Shown here in pieces: positions 54,307 to 62,934 of a stretch of DNA of 64,000 bases. Source of the stretch: Bacillus sp. RAR_GA_16 (GTDB lineage: Bacteria; Bacillota; Bacilli; Bacillales; Guptibacillaceae). Location: contig NZ_JAIUKZ010000007.1 in the NCBI RefSeq assembly GCF_020165985.1, positions 124,001-188,000 of the forward strand, in the 5' to 3' direction. The translations under genes were made by a program, and so were the position numbers. Position 1 is the stretch's first letter, and every line of letters starts with the position of its first letter. The notes under the pieces are model-generated. The model saw only the letters and a list, made by a program, of their open reading frames with translations, did not search any database and was not told the origin of the DNA.

Positions 54307-55578
54307 CTAAGTAGTAGCTAAAGTTCTTTCCGCAGCGCTTTTTCCTGCTGTATATCCTGTTACAAAAGCGGATGTAATGTTGTAGCCGCCTGTATATCCG
54401 TGAATATCAAGCACTTCTCCGCAAAAGTAAAGTCCAGTTGTGAATTTTGAAGCCATTTCTTTTGGATGGATTTCTTTTAATGATACGCCACCACCCGTTA
54501 CGAAAGCTTTATCAATTGGGAGCGTACCATCGATTGCTACTTGGAATTGCTTTAATAATCGTACGTATTCACGCACTTTCTCCTTTGATAAGTGGGCATA
54601 CGTTGTGTCAGGTGAAATGTCAGCTTTAGTAAATAAGAAGAGCATGTATCGCTCTGGCACTTTACTTTTCCAAATGTTTTTTATCGCTTTTTTAGGTTCG
54701 TCTTTTGCTAGCTTCATATGTTCACGAAACAATTGTTCTTCGTTTTGGTCCGGTACTGCATCAATTTGCAGGGGAATATACTGAGCATTGAATTTTTTCA
54801 ATGCTTTCACTACGTATTGACTGCAACGTAGAACGGCAGGTCCGGAAAGTCCAATATGGGTAAAGATCATATCCCATCGATGTGTCTTAATCACTTTCCC
54901 CTTGGGATTAAGAACAGATAGCGCTACATCTCGAAGCGATAAGCCCTGTAGTTCTTTATTTTTAATAAAAGCTTCACTAGAAGTCAGGGGGACTTCAGTG
55001 GGGTATAAGTCAGTAATCGTATGACCGCCCTCTTCCGCCCATGCATAACCATCTCCAGTTGAACCTGTATGAGGGACAGACTTCCCACCGACAGCAATGA
55101 TTACATTAGATGAGTATATTTCTTCTGCTGTTTTAAGCCTTACTCCTGAAACAGCACCATCTTTGTATAGAACCTTGTCAACCGGTGTATTTACTTGAAT
55201 CGTTACATTTAATCGGCGTACTTTATCTAGTAAAGCATTGACAACAGATTTTGCATCGTCGGTCACAGGAAACATTCTCCCATGGTCTTCTTCTTTTAAT
55301 TGAATGCCAAGATCTTCAAAAAAAGCAATAATGTCTTCGTTATTAAAAATATTAAACGCACTGTATAAGAATTTTCCGTTACCTGGAATGAATTTAATCA
55401 ATTCATCAAGTGGAAGTCGGTTTGTCACGTTACAACGACCGCCTCCAGAAATCGCTAGTTTTCGCCCGAGCTTATTTCCTTTATCAACGAGAAGCACCTT
55501 TGCTCCATGTTCCGCTGCTGATACAGACGCCATGAGTCCAGACGGACCACCGCCAATCACAATGACATCGTAGTTCAT
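54307..55578 (-). CDS. ytfP: HI0933-family flavoprotein YtfP
   Basis: This 423-residue FAD-dependent oxidoreductase has the dinucleotide motif [19 protein letters not shown], the family motif [33 protein letters not shown] and the C-terminal [19 protein letters not shown]. This is the HI0933/BaiN-like family whose physiological reaction is not settled. It is divergent from ytgP, as in B. subtilis, and starts just after a weak GAGAGGTGTAAGT. Confidence 0.87.
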   Translation of the reverse strand: MNYDVIVIGGGPSGLMASVSAAEHGAKVLLVDKGNKLGRKLAISGGGRCNVTNRLPLDELIKFIPGNGKFLYSAFNIFNNEDIIAFFEDLGIQLKEEDHGRMFPVTDDAKSVVNALLDKVRRLNVTIQVNTPVDKVLYKDGAVSGVRLKTAEEIYSSNVIIAVGGKSVPHTGSTGDGYAWAEEGGHTITDLYPTEVPLTSSEAFIKNKELQGLSLRDVALSVLNPKGKVIKTHRWDMIFTHIGLSGPAVLRCSQYVVKALKKFNAQYIPLQIDAVPDQNEEQLFREHMKLAKDEPKKAIKNIWKSKVPERYMLFLFTKADISPDTTYAHLSKEKVREYVRLLKQFQVAIDGTLPIDKAFVTGGGVSLKEIHPKEMASKFTTGLYFCGEVLDIHGYTGGYNITSAFVTGYTAGKSAAERTLATT

Positions 55579-55772
55579 ACTTACACCTCTCTCATTTTGC
55601 TACACACAAACATACCACAATTCACTCCTCTTAATAAAGTTTCACAAAAATTTATATTTGTTGTTACTAGCTAAATAGCTTAAAATGGAGAAGTGTATTT
55701 ATAGAACTGTTGAAAATTGTTGATAGATGACGAATGGATTTAGTTGAATGGTTAGAAGTAGGAGATGGAGAA

Positions 55773-57410
55773 ATGTCTGATTCAAATGTGATTAGAGGGA
55801 CGATGTTGCTATCAGCAGCAACCCTTTTTTCTAGAATAATTGGTATGATTTATATGTTTCCTTTTACAGCTCTCGTTGGTACACAGGGTGTTGCCCTTTA
55901 CACGTACGCGTATACTCCGTATACAATTATGCTTAGTTTATCTACGGTTGGCATTCCACTAGCTGTTTCTAAGTTCGTATCGAAGTATCACACACTTGGG
56001 GATTATCGAACTGGAAGAAGGCTTTTTAAATCGGGTCTTCTGTTAATGACTCTGACTGGATTTGTTGCTTTCTTAGCTCTTTTTCTATTAGCTGAGCCAA
56101 TCGCTCGTATTGTCATTGATGAGGGAAAACAAGGGAATACAATTGCTGATGTCACATTGGTCATTCGCGTGGTAAGTATGGCCCTGTTAATTGTGCCGAT
56201 TATGAGTTTAACCCGCGGATTTTTCCAGGGGCTTCAATCGATGGGACCAACGGCTGTATCCCAGGTTGTTGAACAAATTTTTAGAATCGTATTTATTCTG
56301 GCTTCAAGTGTTATTATCATTAAATTTATGGACGGCGATGCAGCAACAGCCGCTACATACGCCACTTTCGGCGCATTTGTTGGGGCAGTTGGTGGGTTGC
56401 TTGTTGTTTTCTGGTATTACAGAAGGCGAAAGCCGGCGCTAGATCGTCACCTGGCAGAAAGCACGGTCGATCATAATGTATCTCTGAAAGATATGTACAA
56501 AGAGATTATAACGTATGCCCTACCATTTGTTGTTGTAGGTCTAGCTATTCCTTTGTATTTGCAAGTTGATACGTTGCTCATTAATCCGGCCTTAGAGAGT
56601 ATCGGGTATGATAAACCAGCTTATGAAGAAGTTTTTGCCATAATTACGGGACTCGCTCATAAGTTAATCATGATTCCAGTATCGCTTGCTACTGCTCTTT
56701 CAATGACGATTATTCCAGCGATTACAAAATCATTTACGGCTAATCGTGAAGGAGCACTGCAAAATCAGCTCACTCAAACATTCCAGATTTTATTGTTCCT
56801 AACGACACCAGCTGCAATCGGGTTAGCAGTTTTATCTGAGCCGATTTTTAGGGTGCTGTACCCGACTGTCAATCAAGAACTCGGTAGCTACCTTTTGATG
56901 TGGTATGCACCAACTGCAATATTATTTGCGTTGTTTTCAGTCACAGCTGCAATTCTACAGGGAATTAATAAACAGAAGTTTGCGGTCTATAGTTTACTCG
57001 CTGGTCTCGCTTTGAAAGCTGGATTAACTTACCCATTTGTCACAATATTTGAGGGGAAAGGTTCGATTCTAGCTACAAATGTTGGTTTGCTAACGTCGGT
57101 GCTCGTTACAATCGTTGTCATTAAGAAATATACAGATTACGAGTTTGGATTCCTGGCAAGAAGATTGCTCCTTATTGGGATATTTGTAGTAGTGATGGCA
57201 GTTGCATCTAAATTGGCTATTCTTCCATTAGAGTCGGTTATGCCGAATTTATATTTGTCTAAAAGTGAAGGTGGGAGTATGCTGTATTCCATTATTAACT
57301 TACTCATTGGCATAACGGTAGGAGGAATCGTTTTTCTCTGGCTATCGTACCGTTCCAATCTTGCAGGCTTAATATTAGGCGAACGATTTTCATTTCTTAA
57401 AAGACGATAA
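55773..57410 (+). CDS. murJ: Lipid II flippase MurJ (YtgP), MOP/PST superfamily
   Basis: This 545-residue polytopic membrane protein has about 14 helices and starts MSDSNVIRGTMLLSAATLFS. It matches B. subtilis YtgP (544 residues), which functions as MurJ-type lipid II flippase, moving the peptidoglycan precursor across the membrane. Arginine and acidic residues within helices (LTRGFFQGLQSMGPTAVSQ, TIIPAITKSFT) fit MOP transporters. The frame opens at 55734, but ATG 55773 follows GTAGGAGATGGAGAA. Single gene. Confidence 0.87.
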   Translation: MSDSNVIRGTMLLSAATLFSRIIGMIYMFPFTALVGTQGVALYTYAYTPYTIMLSLSTVGIPLAVSKFVSKYHTLGDYRTGRRLFKSGLLLMTLTGFVAFLALFLLAEPIARIVIDEGKQGNTIADVTLVIRVVSMALLIVPIMSLTRGFFQGLQSMGPTAVSQVVEQIFRIVFILASSVIIIKFMDGDAATAATYATFGAFVGAVGGLLVVFWYYRRRKPALDRHLAESTVDHNVSLKDMYKEIITYALPFVVVGLAIPLYLQVDTLLINPALESIGYDKPAYEEVFAIITGLAHKLIMIPVSLATALSMTIIPAITKSFTANREGALQNQLTQTFQILLFLTTPAAIGLAVLSEPIFRVLYPTVNQELGSYLLMWYAPTAILFALFSVTAAILQGINKQKFAVYSLLAGLALKAGLTYPFVTIFEGKGSILATNVGLLTSVLVTIVVIKKYTDYEFGFLARRLLLIGIFVVVMAVASKLAILPLESVMPNLYLSKSEGGSMLYSIINLLIGITVGGIVFLWLSYRSNLAGLILGERFSFLKRR

Positions 57411-57442
57411 AAAATGAAGGCCTCTCGGGGCCTTCATTTTTT
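57408..57442. terminator. Bidirectional terminator between ytgP and collagen-like gene
   Basis: AAAAAATGAAGGCC, loop TCTCGG, GGCCTTCATTTTTT, between convergent genes. Confidence 0.92.
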
Positions 57443-57460
57443 GTGAGTGAGTAGCGGTAA

Positions 57461-57670
57461 CTAATAGCCGTAATCCTCATCGCGTATTCCAATTTGTCTT
57501 TCGATTCTTGTAATTCTTCGATCCTGCCTTCTTAGCTCCCGCTCGATTTGTCTGAGCTGTTGTTCGATATTTCCAGGGTATCCTGGCTGTCCAGGGTACC
57601 CCGGCTGTCCTGGGTATCCGGGAAACCCGGGATATATTTGATACTGCTGCCCTTGTTGCCGATCATACAC
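57461..57670 (-). CDS. Small collagen-like repeat protein with coiled-coil tail
   Basis: This 69-residue protein starts at GTG 57670 after AAAGGAGGCGTTTTGT. The N-terminal half has Gly-Xaa-Xaa-type repeats (GFPGYPGQPGYPGQPGYPG). A charged helical segment follows (EQQLRQIERELRRQDRRITR) that looks like a coiled coil. Its DNA carries a direct repeat of about 18 bases (CCAGGGTACCCCGGCTGT type). Collagen-like repeats occur in spore-surface proteins of Bacillus; a spore-coat role is plausible but unproven. Confidence 0.68.
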   Translation of the reverse strand: MYDRQQGQQYQIYPGFPGYPGQPGYPGQPGYPGNIEQQLRQIERELRRQDRRITRIERQIGIRDEDYGY

Positions 57671-57745
57671 ACAAAACGCCTCCTTTAATAGGTACTTGAT
57701 AGTGTATGTAAAGGTTGGGCAGTGTTGCTGGGCATCTATCCCGTG

Positions 57746-58171
57746 TTATACTGAGTTTTTCTGATACCAACTTAGTTGTTCTCCGATTCCAAGTCCTTTT
57801 AAAGGCACTTCATATATATAATTGAATCGGTTTAGCTGAGGCTCAAGGTGTTTGCGATAGACGGAGCCTCCGTGCAAACAAACGAGAATATCTGTAGACG
57901 TTTCATATTCAGAGAATTGCTCAATGACTTTCTGCGCCCACTCTTCTCGTTGGTGATGGGAGAATGTTTTAATCGATACATCATAGGGGTCCATGATGTC
58001 CTCTGGTAATAAAAGTCCATCTTTGGCATTATAGAAATACATACGATCATAATGGTGTGACGCGTATTCAAGCGTTTTTTGAAATAAAGGACTTTGGTAA
58101 AACTCTGTTACAGGTGCAGATTTCGTGCTCTTCTTGCGTGCTGTTGCTAAAAGTCCAACTTTCACAGTCAT
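57746..58171 (-). CDS. DUF6884-like cytosolic protein
   Basis: About 141 residues from ATG 58171, which follows TTTGGAGTGAATGAA. The pattern VGLLATARKKSTKSAPVTEF, YQSPLFQKTLEYA and YFYNAKDGLLLPEDIMDPYD matches the DUF6884 family (short Rossmann-like proteins sometimes near nucleoside or phage functions). The usual first Cys of that family is Thr/Ala here. Function unknown. Confidence 0.6.
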   Translation of the reverse strand: MTVKVGLLATARKKSTKSAPVTEFYQSPLFQKTLEYASHHYDRMYFYNAKDGLLLPEDIMDPYDVSIKTFSHHQREEWAQKVIEQFSEYETSTDILVCLHGGSVYRKHLEPQLNRFNYIYEVPLKGLGIGEQLSWYQKNSV

Positions 58172-58281
58172 TTCATTCACTCCAAACGTGCATTTTGGCA
58201 TTTAACGTTTACATACCCTTACGAAACAAAAAGTATGCTAAAAAAACAAATAAATAGTGGAAAAAATATGGAAAAGGAGAG

Positions 58282-58992
58282 ATGGAAATGCGCTTAGATA
58301 AATTGTTAGCAAATATGGGTTATGGAACAAGGAAAGAAGTAAAAAAACTTTTAAAAACGGGTGTCGTTCGTGTTGATGAAGAGGTGACCAAGGATGCGAA
58401 GCAGCACGTTGATCCAGAAGAAAATCATGTAACGGTATTTGAGGAGACAGTCGAATATCGGGAGTTCATTTATCTCATGATGAATAAACCAGCTGGTGTC
58501 ATTTCAGCTACAGAAGATGAAGAAGAGACTGTTATTGATATTCTTATTCCGGAGGATCAGGTGTTTGAGCCGTTTCCGGTAGGTCGCTTAGACAAAGATA
58601 CCGAGGGGTTACTTATTCTTACAAACGACGGAAAACTTGCCCATCATTTAACGTCACCAAAGCATCATGTACCTAAAACCTACTTTGCAAGGATTAAGGG
58701 TGTCGTGACTGAAGAAGATGTTCGTGCTTTTGAGAAAGGGGTTACGCTTGATGACGGGTACGAAACAAAACCAGGGGAATTAGTTATCTTACATGCTGGT
58801 GAAGAATCCGAAATTGAGTTAACGATTCACGAAGGGAAATTTCATCAAGTGAAGCGGATGTTCGAAGCTGTAGATAAGAAAGTCATCTATTTACAACGTA
58901 TTCAGATGGGAGATATTCATCTTGATCGTGATTTGGAGACTGGCGAATACCGAGAATTAACGGAAGAAGAAGTCACCATTCTCCAAAAGTGA
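58282..58992 (+). CDS. ytzG: RsuA-family 16S rRNA pseudouridine synthase YtzG
   Basis: This 236-residue protein has an N-terminal S4 RNA-binding domain (MRLDKLLANMGYGTRKEVKK) and a pseudouridine synthase domain with the catalytic Asp motif PVGRLDKDTEGLLILTNDG. The RsuA signature HHVPKTYFARIKG is also present. It probably modifies 16S rRNA. The start follows AAAAGGAGAG. As in B. subtilis it lies shortly after ytgP. Confidence 0.87.
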   Translation: MEMRLDKLLANMGYGTRKEVKKLLKTGVVRVDEEVTKDAKQHVDPEENHVTVFEETVEYREFIYLMMNKPAGVISATEDEEETVIDILIPEDQVFEPFPVGRLDKDTEGLLILTNDGKLAHHLTSPKHHVPKTYFARIKGVVTEEDVRAFEKGVTLDDGYETKPGELVILHAGEESEIELTIHEGKFHQVKRMFEAVDKKVIYLQRIQMGDIHLDRDLETGEYRELTEEEVTILQK

Positions 58993-59059
58993 TCCATTGT
59001 TTCCTTTCCACTGACCTGGGGAATAGCATGAGTAGTCAGTTGCGAAGGAGAGGATTTTC

Positions 59060-59665
59060 ATGATTAAGGTTGGAAAAGAAATGCAAGGTCAAAAGTTGGA
59101 AAATGAATCAACGGCTGAATTTAGTGTGAAGCAGGTTTACTTTGATCAAGAGCTTCGTCAAGCAACATTCGTAGAAATTGAAAAAAAAGAGGTTTCTAAT
59201 AAGAAAGATGCCATTCCTGATCACCACGCAGGCGAAATGCTTCATTCGATACAAGCATCTGGCGGACAGTTTACACCAGATAATTATCCAGTGACAGACG
59301 ATGATCGAAAAGAACAAGAGGCAAACGGAATGATGATTGTTTCATATGATCAGCTGAATTGGCAACAAGATGGTTTTAGGCTTGGAGATAACATGGAAGA
59401 CGTTCAGACATCTGTCTTAGCAGATCAATGTTCTTATCGATCGTTAATAAAAGCTGAAGTACTAACGGAGGATGGAGAAGAACTTGGTAAGGTGAAGGAG
59501 GTTGTGCTTCATCCAGATGGAAGAATTGAGGGCTTTGAGCTTTCAGAGGGGTTTTTGTCAGATTTTCTTTCTAGCGAGCAGCCTTTTTTAAAAATTGATA
59601 AAACAGTAAAGTATCAGCACGATAAAGTGATTGTTCCAAAAGACTATCATCATTCCTTAAAATAA
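59060..59665 (+). CDS. PRC-barrel domain protein
   Basis: A 201-residue soluble protein. The C-terminal ~65 residues form a PRC-barrel (KAEVLTEDGEELGKVKEVVL, HPDGRIEGFELSEGFLSDFL). The N-terminal part looks like a second, divergent barrel (KVGKEMQGQKLENESTAEFS) with an acidic linker. PRC-barrels bind proteins or photosynthetic/RNA partners; its role here is unknown. It starts after GCGAAGGAGAGGATTTTC and is followed by a perfect terminator. Confidence 0.7.
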   Translation: MIKVGKEMQGQKLENESTAEFSVKQVYFDQELRQATFVEIEKKEVSNKKDAIPDHHAGEMLHSIQASGGQFTPDNYPVTDDDRKEQEANGMMIVSYDQLNWQQDGFRLGDNMEDVQTSVLADQCSYRSLIKAEVLTEDGEELGKVKEVVLHPDGRIEGFELSEGFLSDFLSSEQPFLKIDKTVKYQHDKVIVPKDYHHSLK

Positions 59666-59676
59666 ACGTAATGGAT

Positions 59677-59706
59677 AAAAGCCCTGCTTTGAAGCAGGGC
59701 TTTTAT
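59677..59706 (+). terminator. Terminator of the PRC-barrel gene
   Basis: AAAAGCCCTGCTT/AAGCAGGGCTTTT with a 2-base loop, then ATCATG; symmetrical A/T tracts. Confidence 0.9.
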
Positions 59707-59787
59707 CATGTGCATGAAAACTAAATAAAGGCTTTCGTCAGATTTCTTTAGACGAAAAGCCCATTGATACAGGTAAATCTATTTGCT

Positions 59788-60009
59788 TTATCCAACTTTA
59801 ACTCTCTTGCTTGTGATTGTCCAGAATCCTCGGTTTGGGCTTTTGACTAACTCATTATAGGCCAGTACATTCAAATCTCTTTGAACAGTTCGCTGGGTAA
59901 TCCCAAACTCTTCAACTAACTCATTTGTGCTGACAGTACCATGCTTGCTAATAAATAAATAGATAGACTTGATACGGGTCATCATACGATCAGTTGAAGT
60001 AATACTCAA
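59788..60009 (-). CDS. ytzE: DeoR-type helix-turn-helix protein YtzE
   Basis: A 73-residue protein consisting only of a DeoR-type winged HTH: TRIKSIYLFISKHGTVSTNE, LVEEFGITQRTVQRDLNVLA and a wing GFWTITSK. There is no sugar-binding domain. TTG 60009 after GGGAGTGG gives 73 residues, the length of B. subtilis YtzE. It probably regulates transcription; targets unknown. Confidence 0.82.
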   Translation of the reverse strand: MSITSTDRMMTRIKSIYLFISKHGTVSTNELVEEFGITQRTVQRDLNVLAYNELVKSPNRGFWTITSKRVKVG

Positions 60010-60439
60010 AGAACCACTCCCTAACATGTAATCAACGCCTTATCCCTAGCATAATGAAAGACTATTAAAACCATATGAAGAAAACATTAAGATATACTTA
60101 ATTTCAAACATTTTCTTCAATTTTGTCATGAAAGTTTGGCTGAGTACTCCGATTAAGACTGGAAGTGATTTCTGGATGTGTTGGGTTCCCCAACTTGGTG
60201 TATTGACGAATAGGTCATACCACTTTCATAAGATAAGCGATTGATTGGCATTATGATTTAATTCCACTCCTACTGCCATTTCCCTTTTCTGGGCCAACGT
60301 ACACCCCCTCTTTAAAGTTTATTTTACAATAATTCTGTTATTTCGGCAAAAAATTTCATTTCTTTTGACTCTTTCTTCCTTAACAACCATTCCTTTGCTA
60401 TTCTTATAGTACGATGAAATAGAGGAAGGGGGGATTCAC
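60010..60439. other. Intergenic region of 430 bases before the channel gene
   Basis: A/T-rich. Apart from the weak 23-residue ORF listed separately, no gene, repeat or structured leader was recognised. The last 20 bases hold the ribosome site of the channel gene (AGAGGAAGGGGGGATTCAC). Confidence 0.5.
60226..60297 (-). CDS. Possible 23-residue ORF with strong ribosome site
   Basis: TTG 60297 is preceded by AAAGAGGGGGTGTACG on the minus strand and encodes (M)AQKREMAVGVELNHNANQ, then SLIL. After its TGA the same frame stays open for about 59 more codons. The ribosome site is better than expected by chance, but there is no terminator or homologue in view. Low confidence. Confidence 0.25.
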   Translation of the reverse strand: MAQKREMAVGVELNHNANQSLIL

Positions 60440-61450
60440 ATGCTTTTTCGTATCATTCTTAAAAATGCCATTAAATTAAACAATCGATTTATGTTGGTTG
60501 TAGCATTCATTCTTATTTTCGTTAGTACCCTTGTCATGCGTTTCCTTGAACCAGAGACATTTCCAACTCTGTTCGATTCACTCTGGTGGGTGATGACAAC
60601 CGTCACGACTGTAGGTTATGGAGATTACTTCCCGATCACGATAGCAGGAAGAATTTATGCAATGTTTCTTTACATTGTTGGCATTGGGTTGATTGGTGTT
60701 GTCATTGGAAAGTTTGTTGATGGCTTTTCAGAAATCAAGAAGCGAAAGGAGGAAGGAAAAATGGCTTATCAAGGTCATGACCACATCGTCATTATAGGAT
60801 GGTCACAAAAAGCTGCCTATGCGGTATCGGAAATCATGGATTCTGATCAATGCGAGATTGTCATTATTGATCATTTAGCAAAGGCACCCATAATCGAAGA
60901 GAATATTCATTATATTCAAGGGGATGCTGCAGAAGAAGCAACGCTTATAAAAGCTGATATTATGAAAGCGAAGGCTGTGCTTATCTTCTCGGATGATGCG
61001 ATTCACGATGCTCTTCTCGCGGATGGAAAGTCACTGATCATTGCTAGCTCGATTGAACGACTTTCAATTGATATTCACACAACGGTTGAGGTGATGAAAG
61101 AAGAGCATATAAAAAATTTTACACATGTTCAAGTTGATGAGTTTGTTCTTTCCCATGAAGCGGTTTCTCGAATGGCAGTTAGATCTGCTTTTACAAAGGG
61201 AATATCAGGAGTGTATTCTCAGCTATTGAGCAGAGGGCACGGAGATAATTTATATGAAATTGGCGTACAGAAAGAGTGGAATACATATCGAGATGCTTTT
61301 CATGCACTGCTACAACAAGGTGCCACACTCATAGCTGACGGGGATCGGATGGATATTAATCGACGCTTGGATGAGACGATTCCTGACAATGCAAAACTAT
61401 TTGTGATTTGTGATCAGGCTGTATATGAAGGTATAAAAGGAGTGAAATAA
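60440..61450 (+). CDS. yugO: Two-span potassium channel with RCK domain (YugO/MthK-like)
   Basis: A 336-residue K+ channel subunit: helix 1 (RFMLVVAFILIFVSTLVM), pore with filter TTVGYGD (G59-Y60-G61), helix 2 (YAMFLYIVGIGLIGVVIGKF), a charged linker and an RCK/TrkA-N domain from ~residue 113 (HIVIIGWSQKAAYAVSEIMD). The Gly motif of the Rossmann fold is degenerate (GWSQKA). B. subtilis YugO has this layout and is a gated K+ channel used in biofilm signalling. A perfect internal ribosome site precedes Met108. The gene ends 2 bases before pepV. Confidence 0.87.
   Translation: MLFRIILKNAIKLNNRFMLVVAFILIFVSTLVMRFLEPETFPTLFDSLWWVMTTVTTVGYGDYFPITIAGRIYAMFLYIVGIGLIGVVIGKFVDGFSEIKKRKEEGKMAYQGHDHIVIIGWSQKAAYAVSEIMDSDQCEIVIIDHLAKAPIIEENIHYIQGDAAEEATLIKADIMKAKAVLIFSDDAIHDALLADGKSLIIASSIERLSIDIHTTVEVMKEEHIKNFTHVQVDEFVLSHEAVSRMAVRSAFTKGISGVYSQLLSRGHGDNLYEIGVQKEWNTYRDAFHALLQQGATLIADGDRMDINRRLDETIPDNAKLFVICDQAVYEGIKGVK
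60745..60763 (+). promoter_or_regulatory. Internal ribosome binding site for a free RCK domain
   Basis: AAAGGAGG (60745-60752), 8 bases, then ATG (60761-60763), which is Met108 of the channel, just between the pore helix and the RCK domain. Initiation here would make a 229-residue soluble RCK protein. In the archaeal channel MthK an internal start at Met107 supplies the extra RCK subunits of the gating ring. Spacing and strength are optimal; use in vivo is inferred. Confidence 0.6.
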
Positions 61451-61451
61451 A

Positions 61452-62861
61452 GTGAGTGAAGTGAACTGGAAGGAAGAAGTGCTCAATCGAAAAGAAATGT
61501 TAATCGACGATTTACAAGGACTTTTGAGTATAGAGAGTGTCTTAGATGAAGAGAACAGTACGGAAGAGGCCCCGTTTGGTCCTAAAGTGAAAGAGGCACT
61601 TGATTATATGCTTGGTTTAGGGAAACGTGATGGGTATGAAACGAAAAATGTTGAACAAGTTGCAGGTCATTTAGAGTGTGGACAAGGCGAAGAAGTAATC
61701 GGTATTTTATGTCATGTTGATGTTGTACCAGCAGGTAAAGGCTGGACGTCACCACCTTTTACGCCGGACATAAGAGATGGAAAGATATTTGCTAGAGGAG
61801 CAATTGATGATAAAGGGCCAACGATTGCGGCATACTGGGCGATGAATATTGCGAAGGAACTTTACCCTGATCTATCAAAAAGGGTTCGACTGATCGTTGG
61901 TACGGATGAAGAAAGCTCATGGCGATGTGTCGATTCGTATTTTAAGCATGAAGAAATGCCAACAATGGGTTTTGCCCCTGATGCCGTGTTTCCGATTATC
62001 CATGCCGAAAAAGGAATTGCGGACTTTGAGTGGATCTTTCCTGTAAAAGAGGAAAAAAAGGCACCGTTCATTCTCAACTCTTTCCATTCTGGTCAGCGGT
62101 TGAATATGGTGCCAGATTATGCAGTAGCAGAATGTCAAAGTAGCGAAGACCAATTACTTGACGTCAAAAAGGAATTCGAGCTATTTTTAAATGATAAAGA
62201 TCTTAAAGGGGAAGCGACGCTGGATAAGCAATTAAAACTGGAGATCCATGGCGTATCGGTTCATGGTTCAGCTCCTCATGAAGGGGTAAATGCTGCATTT
62301 CGTTTAGCAGAATTTTTAGGTGGACTGATTCTCGATCAAAGTGGAGACGCTTATATTAACTTCATTACAAAATGGCTAATAGACGATTTTACTGGAGAAC
62401 GGTTAGGAATTTCTTACAAAGATCACATCACTGGTGCACTGACCATGAACGCAGGTACCTTTGAGTACAGAGCGAATCAGCAGGGGAAAGTTGGTATGAA
62501 TCTTCGCTATCCTGTCACATGTGACTTTGATGTTGTGAAGAACACGTTTGAAAAGGTAACCGCTCCAATGTCAGTGAAAATGGAAATGATCGATCATATG
62601 ACCCCACATCATGTGTCACAGGATCATGAATTAATTCAAAAACTTCAACAGGTTTATGAGAAGCAAACTGGCGAACAAGCTAAGCTTCTGTCGATTGGAG
62701 GGGGAACGTATGCACGTTCGTTACAAGCTGGAGTGGCATTCGGTGCTCTTTTTGAAGGTAAGCCCCAGTTAGCCCATCAAAAAGATGAGTATGTGGAGAT
62801 CGATGATTTGTTGCGAGCAGCAGCGATTTATGCGGAAGCGATTTATGAGCTTGCAAAATAA
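61452..62861 (+). CDS. pepV: M20 dipeptidase PepV (YtjP)
   Basis: This 469-residue zinc dipeptidase of the M20A/PepV family has the motifs ILCHVDVVPAGKGW (metal His/Asp), FARGAIDDKGPTIAAYW (bridging Asp), VGTDEESSWRCVDSYF (catalytic Glu-Glu) and SIGGGTYARS. It cleaves Xaa-His and other dipeptides in the cytosol. The start is GTG 61452 with AAGGAGTG overlapping the end of the channel gene, so the two are co-transcribed. Homologue of B. subtilis YtjP. Confidence 0.88.
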   Translation: MSEVNWKEEVLNRKEMLIDDLQGLLSIESVLDEENSTEEAPFGPKVKEALDYMLGLGKRDGYETKNVEQVAGHLECGQGEEVIGILCHVDVVPAGKGWTSPPFTPDIRDGKIFARGAIDDKGPTIAAYWAMNIAKELYPDLSKRVRLIVGTDEESSWRCVDSYFKHEEMPTMGFAPDAVFPIIHAEKGIADFEWIFPVKEEKKAPFILNSFHSGQRLNMVPDYAVAECQSSEDQLLDVKKEFELFLNDKDLKGEATLDKQLKLEIHGVSVHGSAPHEGVNAAFRLAEFLGGLILDQSGDAYINFITKWLIDDFTGERLGISYKDHITGALTMNAGTFEYRANQQGKVGMNLRYPVTCDFDVVKNTFEKVTAPMSVKMEMIDHMTPHHVSQDHELIQKLQQVYEKQTGEQAKLLSIGGGTYARSLQAGVAFGALFEGKPQLAHQKDEYVEIDDLLRAAAIYAEAIYELAK

Positions 62862-62864
62862 AAG

Positions 62865-62900
62865 AGTGAACGCCATGCCAATATTGGCATGGCGTTCACT
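62865..62900. terminator. Perfect 36-base palindrome between pepV and cysK
   Basis: AGTGAACGCCATGCCAAT followed by its exact reverse complement. On the minus strand it is followed by CTTTTATTTTG, so it terminates the cysteine synthase gene. On the plus strand no T tract follows, though the stem could still protect the pepV message. Confidence 0.82.
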
Positions 62901-62934
62901 AGTTGGGTTCTAGCATGTTATTTATCGAGGCACC

